The notes beneath the pieces were generated by a model. The model was not told the origin of the DNA. It did not search any database and was given only the letters and a program-made list of their open reading frames with translations. The position numbers and the translations under genes are program-made. From Malachius bipustulatus (Eukaryota; Arthropoda; Insecta; Coleoptera; Melyridae), in contig OU342634.1 in assembly GCA_910589415.1 (NCBI GenBank), positions 17,915,144-17,979,143 on the forward strand: a DNA stretch of 64,000 nt. The letters are read 5' to 3'. Below are positions 23,695 to 35,569 of the stretch, piece after piece (the stretch's first letter is position 1; each line of letters opens with the position of its first letter).

Positions 23695-23935
23695 AAAAAG
23701 CCGATTCGATCCGCCACTTGTTGTAAACCGATGGAATCGAGTAAAGTGCGCGATCTCCACTCAAAAAATACCCGGAATCGGCGTCGTTCCTCCGCCACGC
23801 TCCGACAGCGACTGAAGTCGGAACGGAACTCTGTAACTCTGACTCTGAACAACACCAGAAACCAGAGTCCGGGGACTCCGGGGAGTACAGAATAACGCAT
23901 CTCTGGCAACCTCATTGGTCTAGTCTAGAGCAAGT
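23695..23935. promoter_or_regulatory. GC-rich island, possible promoter or 5' exon
   Basis: About 240 bp is markedly GC-richer than both flanks and contains several CG dinucleotides, a short repeat of the actctg word, and attggt (an inverted CCAAT) near the right edge. A 74-codon minus-strand ORF through it is Arg-rich and not recognisable. Such islands in an AT-rich insect genome are often promoters or exons. This is inference from composition only. Confidence 0.3.
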
Positions 23936-25020
23936 CTGACTCTGTCTGTACTCAATGCTCCCCAAATCTATATTAAACTCCAAAAGACGCTATTGTTGCT
24001 AATCATCCGACAAATCACGAATTAAATAGGTAAATGAACTGTAAGTAAAGACTACTCAGACTATTCCAGGTTTTCCAGGAATATGAATATATTATGTCTA
24101 CATGAAAACTTTATTTCAAGTTGTAAAACATGTTGCTAAGGAAACAAAGTATAATAATCAATACGACAAAATATAAAATTAATTATGCAACTCATTATGC
24201 GGTGATAGGGTCTCAAGAAAAAAAAATGAATGGCAAAAGGAATATCTGGTTAAATATTAATGACTCGGTTATGCTTTGTCGCCTTGGTTAATGATATGCT
24301 CTTCTCCCTTCTGCATATGCAGTATGCACGAAGTTTTTAGACGACTAAGCATTGTCTTGCATGTTAGAAATAACGACGAAAAGTATTAACTAATAAAAAC
24401 GCAGCTAAAACAAAGATTAAGTTCTCTTGAAGCACGCATCATGGGATTGCAATAGATATAGTATAAGTCATGCCTGGCAGAACAGAAGCAACTTCTGGAT
24501 CAATTTCTGTTCATCCCATTGCATTCTGTTTTCCCCAGTGCATCGACTGTGCGACCACTTTAACTTGGCAACCTTTCATATTTCTGTATTATAATATTAT
24601 TATAATATTACCTTTCATTTTATAATGCTCTTTTGTTTGGTTATGATACTGACATTCTAAAGCGAATTATTTTGGCGTCTGAACATCATTAGCACGTCTG
24701 CCCAATTTTTGGATGTAATCTATTAATTTAAAAAAAATGCTAGTAAGAAGCTTCAGATTGGATAATTAAAGAGCTAGTCTGTCTGATTTTTTTCCAGTAA
24801 AACTCCTCTCCTTCTTCTAATGCTGCATGTTCTACTCTTCTTCATTTCGATTTAAGATGCTAAATTATTACAATAATTCATTTGGTAGATTTTGATCAAC
24901 ACCCAGTGAAATAATTTAACGTATCTGTGTTGGTTAGATCTTCATAATCCTCCCGGTCCTGGCAGTTTTATGAGTTTATGAGAGCAGTCGTTACTATTAA
25001 ACGAATTTCCATTCGGGGTG
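23936..25020. other. Non-coding stretch
   Basis: AT-rich, with a short attataatattatt-type low-complexity run at about 24590. No gene recognised. Confidence 0.4.
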
Positions 25021-25620
25021 AAAGGAAAAAAAAGAAAGAAAACCTTATTTATTGATCCACAGAACCATACAAGTTTAATCTAAAAAAACAAAAAGCACAA
25101 AAAACCTAACAAACCAAACAAACCAAAAAAAAAAAACAGGATCAATATGACATTGTCAAATTGTCTTGTAAAATAATTTTACAATAGAATTATTCTATTC
25201 AACCATAAATTATGCAACTTACAAATAAAATAAGCCAAGTCGTTACCTATAAACAATAAAACTATAAAACAAATCAAAAAACAAAGAAAATAAACAATTT
25301 TCAATAGGTAGGTATCTAATTTCAGTGTCACTACTTGAACTTCCTGCTACCCCCACCATTGACCAACAACAACGCTGTTCCCAAACCGCATTGTGATGAA
25401 CCCCAAGCTCTAATGCCATTCCTCCAGCTCTGTTGGATCGTCCTCCTATATCATTTCTAAAATCATCTCTCTTCCATTAACGATATCCTCAGCATCCTCG
25501 TCCGACCACCACGGTCTAAGACCCTTCCTTATCCTGGCATAAAGCTTCCCGTTTCTCTGACTCTGTTCTAGGCGGAGAATGACATTATGACACTAATGCT
25601 GGGGGTGTCTTCGTCGGGCG
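25020..25620 (-). pseudogene. 3' end of an unidentified retroelement or retroposed gene
   Basis: On the minus strand a broken reading frame starts near 25600 with QRNGKLYARIRKGLRPWWSD. It is interrupted by in-frame stops and continues as EDDPTELEEWH and, in a shifted frame, a Gly-rich tail ending about 25330. An AT-rich 3' region follows, with aataaa-like words (gatcaataaataagg at about 25050) and then a pyrimidine-rich end. This order is what a decayed retroelement 3' end looks like. The protein family was not identified. Confidence 0.4.
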
Positions 25621-26860
25621 AACCTTTCTGTGCGGAGTCTTATTTAAGCAGTGGGATAATTTTGGCAATCCTTAAGAATAAATATCATGTCTGCATATTC
25701 GCTAGTTGTATAATAAATACTTGGTTGCGAGAATGGAGAAAACAATAGTAAATACTAAATAAACCATAAGTTGGAGGGCGTGTAAATGAAAGCTTAGGTA
25801 AATATTAAGAAAATCCAAAAGTTTTTTTTCCAAAAATGTTTGTATACAGGCTTTCTATTTAATATGTTTTCTTTCAAATTTAATTTGGAGAAATTCTGAG
25901 TATAACCAAAGCAACCAGTGGCGTAGAATCCGAGGTCAAGAACACTTTTTTTTCTCGTACAACAATTCCGAACTGTTTTTCAATTTTTTTATTGTGTTTC
26001 GGAAATCCAGATTAAATTATTACAAAAAAAGTCATGCATGCTTATAAAATTTCAAAAACGGTAAGCTTTCGATAAAAATTCAATTGTATAGGGTTTTGTA
26101 ACATTTATTTTTTTTATTTTTTTTATTTAATAGTCAGTCAGTATTATAAAGGCCAATTAAGCTAACACGCGGATTCCAGAGACCATTTTAAAAGCTAATA
26201 TCGACGTCAAATTGGTTTTATTGACATTTTTGTAATCCTTTTCAGGCCAAGAATTACTAAATTGCTATATTTTCTACCTAGGGATGATACCTTTTCTAGA
26301 AACGACCTCAGAAATCTACCCGTTAAATATTGAGCCTTTATAATACTGGCTGTAAGATTATCATAAATTGAAGGGAAGAAAATTAAAATAATTTTTTTCG
26401 GAAAATGTTTTTTTTTTAACTTAGATACAGAGTATTTAACCCTTCAATTTATGGTATGTACTTCGTTTGGAAACATCTTGTATTTAACATCGCAGGTATC
26501 TTTACTGATGAGTCTTATCTTGGACGAAACACATATTTCTTCGCCATCACAGCCAAAATTTGCAAATTTTTGTCGAAATATCTATATATTGGGTACGAAA
26601 CTTAACGTACATAGGTACGATACCTACTTTCGTTCTAAACTAGAATTTCACGAGCTTAATTTTAAAATTGAAGAAAATCTAAAACTTCAAGAGGTCATAA
26701 AGAATTTTGTAAGAAGATTTTGAAAATATTTAGCAAGGAAAGCTCGATTTCAAGTTTAACAGGAATTTTCAAAAAAAAAGCTCTACGTAAGCCCAAAATA
26801 GATATATTTTTCAAAAAATAATTATAGGTATCTCACTGCGACCTGTTGTAAAATAAATAT
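25621..26860. other. Non-coding AT-rich stretch
   Basis: It contains a ccagtggcgtag word (about 25915), the kind of start seen in several insect DNA transposon families, but no matching opposite end. A 90-codon plus-strand ORF at 26451-26723 has no recognisable feature. Confidence 0.4.
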
Positions 26861-26890
26861 ACAGTGAGGGGCAAAAGAAACGCAATAATT
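26861..26890. mobile_element. Possible solo terminal repeat of a Tc1/mariner-like element
   Basis: The word tacagtgaggggcaaaagaa follows a TA and has the CAGT-type start common to Tc1-like terminal repeats. No partner end was found within the next several kilobases, and no transposase is present. Confidence 0.3.
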
Positions 26891-26894
26891 CGGT

Positions 26895-28360
26895 AAATCT
26901 GTAAATTCAAGTTTTGAAAAAAACCAATGCAAGGTCAATTTTAAATACAATTTAATTTTTATAGGCATAACATTGTTTTATGCACGTTGTAGATAGGTAG
27001 TATATTCGTATATTTTTGCCTTTTTTTTCACTGCAAAAAGCACAATTTATAACAATTTAAAATATTTCTCATTAACTCGTTCCATCTGACCCTATTTACG
27101 CCTAGCATTATAGACGAGACACTCTGAAGCTTCAGTAATTGATTAAATAGTACCTACTAATACATTATGCAGTGAAGGCTTTTACGAGCCTAAGGAGGGA
27201 CCTAATTGACATAATATGCGTGTATTTATAGCCGTTATCGAATCAAATCGTTACTTCTCGTTTCTGAGAAAGCTTCTGACGCCTCATTTGTATGTATGGA
27301 ATAGTGTACCCGCAGGTAGGTACAATATTTTGAAAATATAAAAAAAAAACTTCAACACTTTGGCCCTTAATTTGTTATTCTATCAGTTGTTAACCCCAAT
27401 TTACATAGAAAAATAATTTAATATATAATTTGATTTATAATTTAATATCGAAAAAACATCGAATTCTTGACTTATAAAAAAATCTCAGTTTGTTTTTTAT
27501 CGCGCAGTAATTTTTAATTACCTACCTAAACAATTCAATAGAGATATACCCTGATACTGATATTTTTTTATTAAATATACCTACATTTTTACATTAATCT
27601 GGCAACACGGTTTTTCTTGAGGTGCAATTCCTTCGAGTTCGTATTGCTGTAACTAAGTATCAAGTTCGTTGTTCCAGCATGGAGTGGGAGTTGCGGAGTT
27701 TCTGGAGTTGCATTCAGTTTCAGGGCTGTAAGTGCCAGACGCGCATGTCTACACGTTTAGAATGTTGCGATGTTTAATCGCTGTCTGGCAACGGCCGACT
27801 GCTTGATCGAACTTCGATTTTTAATTTACCGCAAACCCGATTTGACATCAGTTATTACCATAATTCCATTCCATATAGATAAATCTAATATTTACCTTCA
27901 CGATTATTTCCTCCAATAATGTTATGCTAATAAAATTATTTGATCAAAGATCAGAAACTATAGCATTTACATAATTTCCATTCTTAAGAACTATAGCACG
28001 CTGAATATTTGAACTGCTGATTTAAGATATACATAGACCATAAAGCTCAGAAAACTTCAAATAACTTTGTGGAATAGAATAGCCCAGTAACCAGTAATTT
28101 ACAGGCAGCTGGAAATTATTACTAAGGAAAGCTTAGTCAAGCTAGAGGAAAAATAGTCCATATGTTAGGAAAATAGTATGGTAAGATATAAGATAAAAGC
28201 TGTGATTTAAACGCCCCAGGTTCATGGATATTCTACGTAAAACGAGTAGGTATGTAATGTAGAAGATACCAGTCGAGTTCGCTCTAGCAAGATTTTTCAT
28301 GCTGAGACCAAAGCTTTTTCTCATAGTCTGTGGCTTGAAAAGTTGGAATATTTTCTAGAA
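26895..28360. other. Non-coding stretch with one GC-richer patch
   Basis: The patch at about 27600-27850 is GC-richer and contains tctggcaac twice (near 27599 and 27783), a word also present in the 23.7-kb island. No ORF of note. Confidence 0.35.
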
Positions 28361-28361
28361 T

Positions 28362-28700
28362 ATATAAAGGATGTTTCAAACATAGGTACAATTTTGTTAA
28401 GAAAAATATTCTGGAATGTTCAACTACCTACCGCTTATTTGACAAGCATCGAATTTTTGAACAAAATATTTCATGACATTATTAGACTTTTCCTGCTATA
28501 TCTCATTAATGTCTGAAATTATGTAATTTTTCAAATGCTCAATTTACATGTACCGGAGGCTAACAGGAATTTGACATAAGCTATCGATTTAAGGGAGCTC
28601 TAAAGAAAATAGCCAAATGTCCATTTTTCTCCATCCATTTGTTTCAAAATAATTACGCAAATATAACTCTTATCTCGTTGTTAATCCATATACTTATAAC
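28362..28700. mobile_element. Possible decayed TACAGGG-family end
   Basis: It starts with aaaggatgtttcaaacatag, resembling the cagggtgtttc start of the other families, and contains ctatatctcattaatgtctg, a sub-terminal phrase type shared with them. The boundaries are uncertain. Confidence 0.3.
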
Positions 28701-30661
28701 GCACTTAACGCTTTAAAGTTTCTTTACGAATATTTTACATTTTTAAAAGTTGAAAAAGATATGATTTTCTCGAGGTAAACATCTCAACGACCTTCTCACT
28801 AAAAAAATCATGTATAAATTCACAGACCTTAGATAACGTGAAGCAACCACTTTAGAGCGCAAGTCAAAGGATGACGTGGAAAGATTAGGCAACAGAATCC
28901 GCGGAAAATGGCATAAGCTTCCTAAATGACATAAAATGGTTTTCGATTTACGAAAAATTTGGTTGGGCAAACGTGGACGAACTTTTATAAAAATTCGCAC
29001 TTAGGGATGCTAGCTTCACTAAGCTGTATTTGTGTTCGTCTACTTAAAATATTTAAAAATGAGTCTGTGGTTGGATGTGCTATAGACAAGATTACAGAGT
29101 GGAACGACTCCGACGAGAAAACAGTTTGAGAATACGGGCAAACTGCTGATAAATCACACGATCTTGGTGGCCAATTCACATTACCATTTGAGGATATGTT
29201 TTTTTTTTTTTATACAAAAATACAAAAATAATTTTGAACCATCGCGTGATAACGAGTTTCAGTCACAGTAACATTGCAATCTTGTTCATTTTCAAAGAAG
29301 AAGAGTCCCATTACCCCGCGAGACTTTGTATGCTCAGCTATGTAGGTATTTATTCAGCATGAAATTGAATATCCGCCCAAATGTTTAATTTAGCCTAAAA
29401 TAACACAATTAATAAAGTAAAATTAAAAAAGCAGAGATAAAGTAAATCTTCCGGAATGCCAATCTATCTACCACGCTCGAAAAAAAAAGAAAACAGACAA
29501 GGCTATACAAACGTAGCCACTGTTTAAAAAATTCAAATCGTCAATTTGTCTCCATTATTATCATATTGTTCCCGTAAATTATTTTTGAGCAGCTGAATTG
29601 CTGAATCATGCACCCTCATCGCTGAAAATTTTCTCTTCCCTTCACCAACAATAATTAGGTATATAGGTACATTATAATGTTGTGACATATTTTTTAAACC
29701 TTAAAAATATAGAGAGTGATCATCATAAACAGCTGACGAAGAAACAAAATTATATGAAAACCGAAAATAATCGTAAATTTCAACTTTATTCTACAAATCA
29801 AGCATTTTTTATTGTTTGTATCTTGTTAGAGTTTTGGCATTTGAACTTCCAGAAATATTCCATCACTGGTAGATAATGACATTTATGCACATAATATTAT
29901 AATCGTATAGGTACAGATTATGCTAATTTTACAAACCCACCCAAACATTTCCCGAATACCAGGGAGTGTATACACAATAATTCTTTTGGCATTCAGAAAT
30001 GTTAAATATTAAATAATTCGTAAGGAGAATACATGCATTATAACGGTTGTGGGGTCTAATATTATATATCATAATCTATCTAAGAAGATTTCCATGCATA
30101 TTTCATGAAATATCGTTAGGTACCTACTTGAATAATAGAATGATACATAATATTTTCTATGCATTAAACAACGAACTCACCACATAAGAATACCTCTAGC
30201 TAGATGATTTCTTTATCGACTTACCTGAAAAAAAAAAACAAAAATTATTGTAAAATTATTTTTATAATGAGTGTTTTTTATTTGTGACTCTTATAATACA
30301 ACAATGCTCCAAACAACAAAACAGCTCAATAAATTCGATAAACAGTAAAAGAAACTACCCAAACCTTCCTACCTATATACCTACCAAACTTTATCTGTGA
30401 AGTGACTCTTTGAATGTTCTTAAGTAGTTGGGATAAAGGGCCCATTTAGATTCCAAAAGCATTTCTAAGAACCCCACAAACAGTCCGCGATAACGAAGCA
30501 ATGTTTTCCGTAACGAACTTGTGTGGCTAAAGAAAGCAATTCAAACATCTCTATAAATTCTTAGAGAATAATATTATTATAGGTATACTTAAAATTCCGA
30601 CATTATTATATTTGTCGTTTTGTTTTAGACTCGGAAAAACATATTTCTAACAACACTGAAA
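28700..30661. other. Non-coding stretch up to the LTR element
   Basis: Two overlapping minus-strand ORFs at 28743-29179 include WPPRSCDL, a motif known from mariner-type transposases, but nothing around it fits the rest of such a protein. A poly-T run lies at 29199-29212. No supported gene. Confidence 0.4.
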
Positions 30662-30665
30662 ACAC

Positions 30666-32405
30666 TGCAGCTTATTCGCGTTTTGATCTCAGCGCCAGCA
30701 AATAAAAGTTTAGCTGCGTGAGCAAAACAAAATTATAAAATCAGGGAATGTCGAAAGTAGCAGTAACGAGAGCTTGCAGTGCAAGCGAAGGGCAAAATGT
30801 TGTTTCGGCAAAACGATAATACTGCAAAAGAAACTTTCACGACAAATTTCTCTGAAGATAATGATGTTGAATAACTTGAAAACTGAATCAAATACTATCA
30901 GAGTGCTAGTTATTCTGCTGCTTTAATTATTTAAAAAGGTACACCCTATATATAGGTATCTAAGGTAGATTAGGGATGCCAAAGAGTTCTTCAGTTCTTA
31001 TTAACTCGATTTGCTCGAGTTCTTATTTTTATTGTGCTACCTAAACTCTATGAAGAACTAATAAAAAGTAGATTTAGGGTTATAAAGATGTTAATGTGAT
31101 TTTCAAAGAATAAGTTAAAATGGACAGATGTTTAATGAGCAAATTATGGTTTACATTTCCTGTTTAATTAAAATCAAATAATTATCCTGTCTTATTTTAA
31201 AAGCTTTAAATCTGATATAAATATGTTTAAACAATCAGTTTGTTTGAAAATAAAGGATCCTTTATCTTGTACAGCTGTGTACAAAAGAATAAGATACTTC
31301 CGATATCATTTATATCGGGAAAGATAAAGTTCGTGAGTGATAATTAATTAATTTACTAAGTTAGCACTGATCTTCTAGTCCTTCTTCGTCATGATCGGTG
31401 AAATAAAATAAAAGACAACACTTACAGTTTCCGGGATGAAGCTGATTGAGGTAAAAACTGTCTTTATTTTGACAGTAAAAAGGATATTAATAACTCCTGG
31501 ACTTTACTAGGTGTGGTGCTTAGTCAGGCATTGAAATCTCCAGAAGAAAACCAGCAGGTGTAGGGACCGCGCCCTGACGAGGCTCCTGGGGTTGAAAGGT
31601 CGTAAACAGCACTAGCACCGGGAAAATGTTCTGTTGTTATTGGAGATCTTCGAAATGTTGATATATTTCACCTTGGATGAATGAAAACGGTGGAAGGATG
31701 AATTAGATAGTTGGAGAATAAAAATGGGCCATGCTCCCTTTGTTTCTTAGTTCAAGATGGCTTCCTCGGTCGCAATAGGCAATTAATCCAGATAATTAGT
31801 AAATACCGGAGAAGACAAGGTATTTACCAAAGATAAAGGTAAGAGAAAGGTACCAGGTAAAGTTTAGATAAAATCCCAGAAGAATGAAGGAAATCCCAGA
31901 AGCTAAAAATAAGTAATAATCGAATTAAAACTCATTTCTAGAATATCCGTAATGGCGACTTACCCTGAACAACAGGCTTCGTACGGGAACGGTTAAGAGA
32001 ATAATCTTTCCTGGTCGACAGGCAGAAAGGAAATGCTTTCAGTTCCGAGGGGACGGGATCTGTTTCCGCTTTCAGATTCGTGAAAGTAGAAATGTCACTT
32101 GTCAGATACTGGAATCTGATTGACAGCCGACAACTTATTTGGTTCCTGAAAGGAACTCAAGATCGGACTGAAACGACAACTTATTTGGTTCCTGAAAGGA
32201 ACTCAAAATCGAAGTGAAACGAAACGTGCAATGCCATCTAGTAGTGAATTATCCAGACAGTACCAGCGCCGGAATACGGTGTGGGTAGTCAGTTCAAAGA
32301 TGCGATCTATATTGTAGAGAGTTGTAGGGAACTGTAATTTTACAATTCTCTTTAAAACGAGGGGAGCTTTGCAAGGAGGACAACAGGTGACGTATTCACG
32401 TTACA
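30666..32405 (-). repeat. 3' LTR of the retrotransposon
   Basis: Starts tgcagcttattcgcg and ends cgtattcacgttaca as written on the plus strand; on the element's own strand it begins TGTAACGTG and ends with TGCA. It is collinear with the other LTR at a constant offset of 7341. A 46-bp direct duplication (32128-32173 and 32174-32219) lies near the element-strand start, in the expected U3 region. AATAAA-type words on the minus strand (for example 31463-31468) could serve polyadenylation. Confidence 0.96.
32128..32219 (-). repeat. 46-bp tandem duplication in the LTR (U3 side)
   Basis: Two copies of cgacaacttatttggttcct plus the following 26 bases, differing at a few positions. The same pair occurs at 39469-39560 in the other LTR. 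Repeats in U3 are often enhancer elements, but that role is inferred. Confidence 0.85.
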
Positions 32406-32416
32406 CACCTCCCCTT
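32406..32416 (-). promoter_or_regulatory. Polypurine tract
   Basis: On the minus strand AAGGGGAGGTG lies directly against the 3' LTR. This is the expected position and composition for plus-strand primer formation. Confidence 0.8.
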
Positions 32417-32829
32417 ACCGATGCAAGAGAAAATTCAAAAACTAGAAGAAAATTCTAGTTCTTTCTATACCCGTAGAAGGGTATACATGAAGGTATGATT
32501 GTGGATGACCAACAAGGACAACACAAATCGAAAAAGAGAGAGAATAGTGTTCTACAAAAACAGACCTTGTAAAAGTTTTCTACCATGTTTACTATTTGTT
32601 CAGATAATATCACACAGTTAGTCACTTTAACTAGCTATATAATATAAAAAGAAATATTTAATTCGCTCATGCAGATTAAATTTATAATTACAAAACCTTA
32701 ATGCTAAGTAGATAAAAGAAAATGTACATGCATTCTTTCTAGATAACATGCTACTAAGTTGATTATTATTATAAATACTTATAATTAGATATTGTATATA
32801 CAAGAATTAAAATTAAGTTATAACATTTC

Positions 32830-33275
32830 GGTATAACAGGCTCGCTGTTAATAGAGCTACGTTGTTCTGTTTGATGTTCAACCACCCATAGTTTTGAACA
32901 CTACTTCAGCCTGGGGTTTCAAAAACCGCCAACACTGAAGGACTAAGAAAATTGCTATGGGAGTTTTCACACAAACTAAAACTCTCGGAAACAGGGCTGC
33001 TACTCGATAGAATGGACAACTAAATAAATCCAGAAATTCTGACTTCATCATAAAAAGTCAAGGTAACGGAATAGATACAATTAGACATATATATACAGAG
33101 ATTGAGGTAAATCGATTTCTCGATATAACAGTAGTGCTGTTAATAGATCTGTGCCGTTCTATTTGACGTTCGACTGCCCATGGTTTTGAACACTACTTCA
33201 GCCTGGGGTTTCAAAAACCGCCAACACTGAAGGACTAAGAAATGCCATGGGAATCTCCCATCGAACAAACACAGC
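32830..33275 (-). repeat. Imperfect ~145-bp direct repeat inside the retrotransposon
   Basis: Copies at about 32832-32973 and 33124-33270 share a core containing gttttgaacactacttcagc and aaaaaccgccaacactgaag. They lie between the accessory ORF and the polypurine tract, where no protein is encoded. Confidence 0.85.
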
Positions 33276-33492
33276 CTCCAAAACAGGGCTAATTGTTTTA
33301 GGTAGTGTGGACATTCAAACTCGATGTCAAGGAAAAGCTTGAACTTAACTATCTTGGTTAAGGCAAACGAGGAAATAACTTTGTTCGATAACCAGCCAAC
33401 TCAAAAAGGTATTCACAAGCATATGCTTAGAAAAGAGATAAGATACATAGGAAGTAGATAGAAAAGGATATAAATGGTGACCAGAAATAGAA

Positions 33493-34302
33493 TCAGCATT
33501 CCCAAGACGTTCTAGTAGCAACTTTCATACTAGGCGACCATACTCCACAGGCATCCTGGATTCTGCGATTTACGAAGTTAAATGGAGATTCAGATTTTCG
33601 TAGGATAAAACCCGATTTGTAATAAAATTTGACCAATCGTTTGCCCAAAATTATCCAGAATTCTGAGTCTCTAAGCACAGGTTGTTTCGGTTTCTCCAAG
33701 GTAACTATCTGATATGCAGGGATATCTGTAGTGGGGGCAAGTCGGTCTAACGGGGGAGTTGTCAGAGGGAGTAAAAGTTCTCCTTCACTTGGGGACGTGT
33801 TGGTATTGTGATGAAAATGCCAATAAAGAAGATAAGAAATGTGCAGTCCTCTTTTGAATTTATTTGGCCTGTAACGGCCTAATTCTGATGGTTTTGGTTT
33901 GTTATAAATTCCCACGAACGCCAAATTTCCTACTGAGACACTATCTGCACTAGGGTTTTCCGCCGCTATTATCTCAGTTGAAAGGTGTCTGGCATTGAAG
34001 CTGCTCAACGACCAACGAACGTCTATACCGTTCTCTCGACATATTTCTCTCGAAATTTCAAATTGTTCCTCATCAATAGGAACTCTCGGATGGTCATGAG
34101 TTAATACGGCATGCGCGGTTAGGAATTTAAAATAACGCTCCTTTTCCACTAGAAAAACATCTTTGTCCAATTGGACATGCCATGGCTGAAGACCCGGATT
34201 TACTTCGAAATCACGCATATTTTTCATTTCAGCCCAGAGTTTCATATTGAACCTCTTCTTCCTGGGATCAGATTGATGAACGCCTTGCCTCTTGGGGGGC
34301 AT
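33493..34302 (-). CDS. Accessory ORF of the LTR retrotransposon, unknown family (269 codons)
   Basis: This intact ORF lies downstream of the integrase, where errantiviruses carry env and other elements carry extra genes. The product is basic, with a Lys/Arg-rich N-terminus (MPPKRQGVHQSDPRKKRFN) that could be a nuclear or nucleic-acid-binding segment. It also has a Pro-rich middle (about residues 180-200). No signal peptide, membrane span, CCHC knuckle or protease motif is visible, so it is not a normal Env or a recognisable Gag. Seven bases before the ATG lies a strong splice acceptor, suggesting a spliced subgenomic mRNA. The frame is undamaged while pol is deleted. The function is unknown; alternatives are a divergent Gag-like or captured host protein. 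Confidence 0.8.
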   Translation of the reverse strand: MPPKRQGVHQSDPRKKRFNMKLWAEMKNMRDFEVNPGLQPWHVQLDKDVFLVEKERYFKFLTAHAVLTHDHPRVPIDEEQFEISREICRENGIDVRWSLSSFNARHLSTEIIAAENPSADSVSVGNLAFVGIYNKPKPSELGRYRPNKFKRGLHISYLLYWHFHHNTNTSPSEGELLLPLTTPPLDRLAPTTDIPAYQIVTLEKPKQPVLRDSEFWIILGKRLVKFYYKSGFILRKSESPFNFVNRRIQDACGVWSPSMKVATRTSWEC

Positions 34303-34308
34303 TTTTCC

Positions 34309-34333
34309 ACTGTAATAGAAGAAAAACTAAATG
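34309..34333 (-). promoter_or_regulatory. Putative splice acceptor before the accessory ORF
   Basis: On the minus strand tttttcttctattacag ends at 34310, followed by seven bases and the ATG at 34302. The pyrimidine tract and AG fit the 3' splice consensus well. A matching donor is proposed in the 5' LTR at 39299-39304. Confidence 0.55.
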
Positions 34334-34632
34334 AAGATAATTCTATTCTCTCATGAGACAATAGAGATACTAGACAATTGTCATTCTAACTATTACCAGA
34401 CACAAAGGGACAGACTAAGATATTAAAGACACATTAAGATAATTCCATCTCTTGGAGAGATAAGAAAACGGGAAAGTCGTTTTCATCATGGAGATAAGGG
34501 GTCTTCGACACCAGTGTTCAGATTCCTTTACATCAGCACTGAGTATCTAGAGCCTCCTTTGCAAATTCTGAACTCGAATTCACGTAGATTTATATTTTCC
34601 ATCCGGGAAAATATTCGCAGGGAAGATAATGA

Positions 34633-35085
34633 TTAGCTATCATTTCATTATGATGCTAATAGGTAAAGGTATTAAGGTAAGATAAGATAATTTCTTTTCT
34701 TCATTGAAAAGAATATCTAAGATAAACATTAGTCACCATTTTGTTATGGAACTAATAGGTATAGATAAGATAAGATAAGATCATTTCTTTCCTTCTTCGA
34801 AAAGAAATATCCAAGATAAGCATTAGTCACCATTTCATTATGGTACTAATAGATAAAGTAAGGTAAGATAAAGATAACCTGTTGTCTTTTGCTTGGACAA
34901 ACAGGGCAGTTTTCTCTTTAGCCTAAGGCAGGGCGGAAACTGTCGGGAAAGCACCCGTCTTTAAAGAGATGGTAGGTAAGATAAAAAGGTATCTGCTGTC
35001 GTCTGATTGGACAAGCAGAGCAGTTTTCACTTTAGCACGTAGCAGGGCGGAAACTGTCGGGAAAGCACCCGTGGATAGATAGTAG
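34633..35085 (-). repeat. Minisatellite-like direct repeats between integrase and accessory ORF
   Basis: Three ~94-bp units carry ttagtcaccatttcattatgg-type words, with starts near 34633, 34726 and 34821. They pass into two ~113-bp units carrying gcagggcggaaactgtcggg (at 34928 and 35041). Gataagata-type purine runs link them. Both strands are closed, so this is non-coding spacer. Confidence 0.8.
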
Positions 35086-35569
35086 ATAAGATAAAGGTAA
35101 AAGACAAGATAAGGTAGATACGACGGTAAGATAGTGTTTTCCTTTGGTTCAATGAACACAAGAAAACTTAAGAGATAACTTTAGACTCGCAAACGTTAGC
35201 CAGATAAGATAGATGAATAGTTTCTTCCTGAGGTAATAGTTTAGATAACCAGAAAAATTATGGGTTCTCAAAATTTGAGCGGTAGAACAAGATAAGAGAC
35301 TGAGGATAACAAATACCGATCCCAAAATTAGCAACATTTTTACTTTGAGATCTCACATTCACACAGCTAGTTTCGAGATCCTTGAGAAATGCCTTGAAAG
35401 GTACGGTGCTCATTCTGCATACATTCTTCATTCATTCTAGATACGACAAGAGACATAGCATTCTCAATTCACGTATTGTCAAACCTCATTCCAAACAGGA
35501 GTTTGTATATGCTGTAGAGAAGATAGAAGTTAGGTAGAAATAAAATTTCTGGAAAGAGAAGGAAGTGAA

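Noticed and set aside
28743..29179. Minus-strand ORFs with WPPRSCDL, suggesting a mariner transposase
   Set aside because: Nothing before or after the motif resembles a transposase in any frame, and no terminal repeats flank it.
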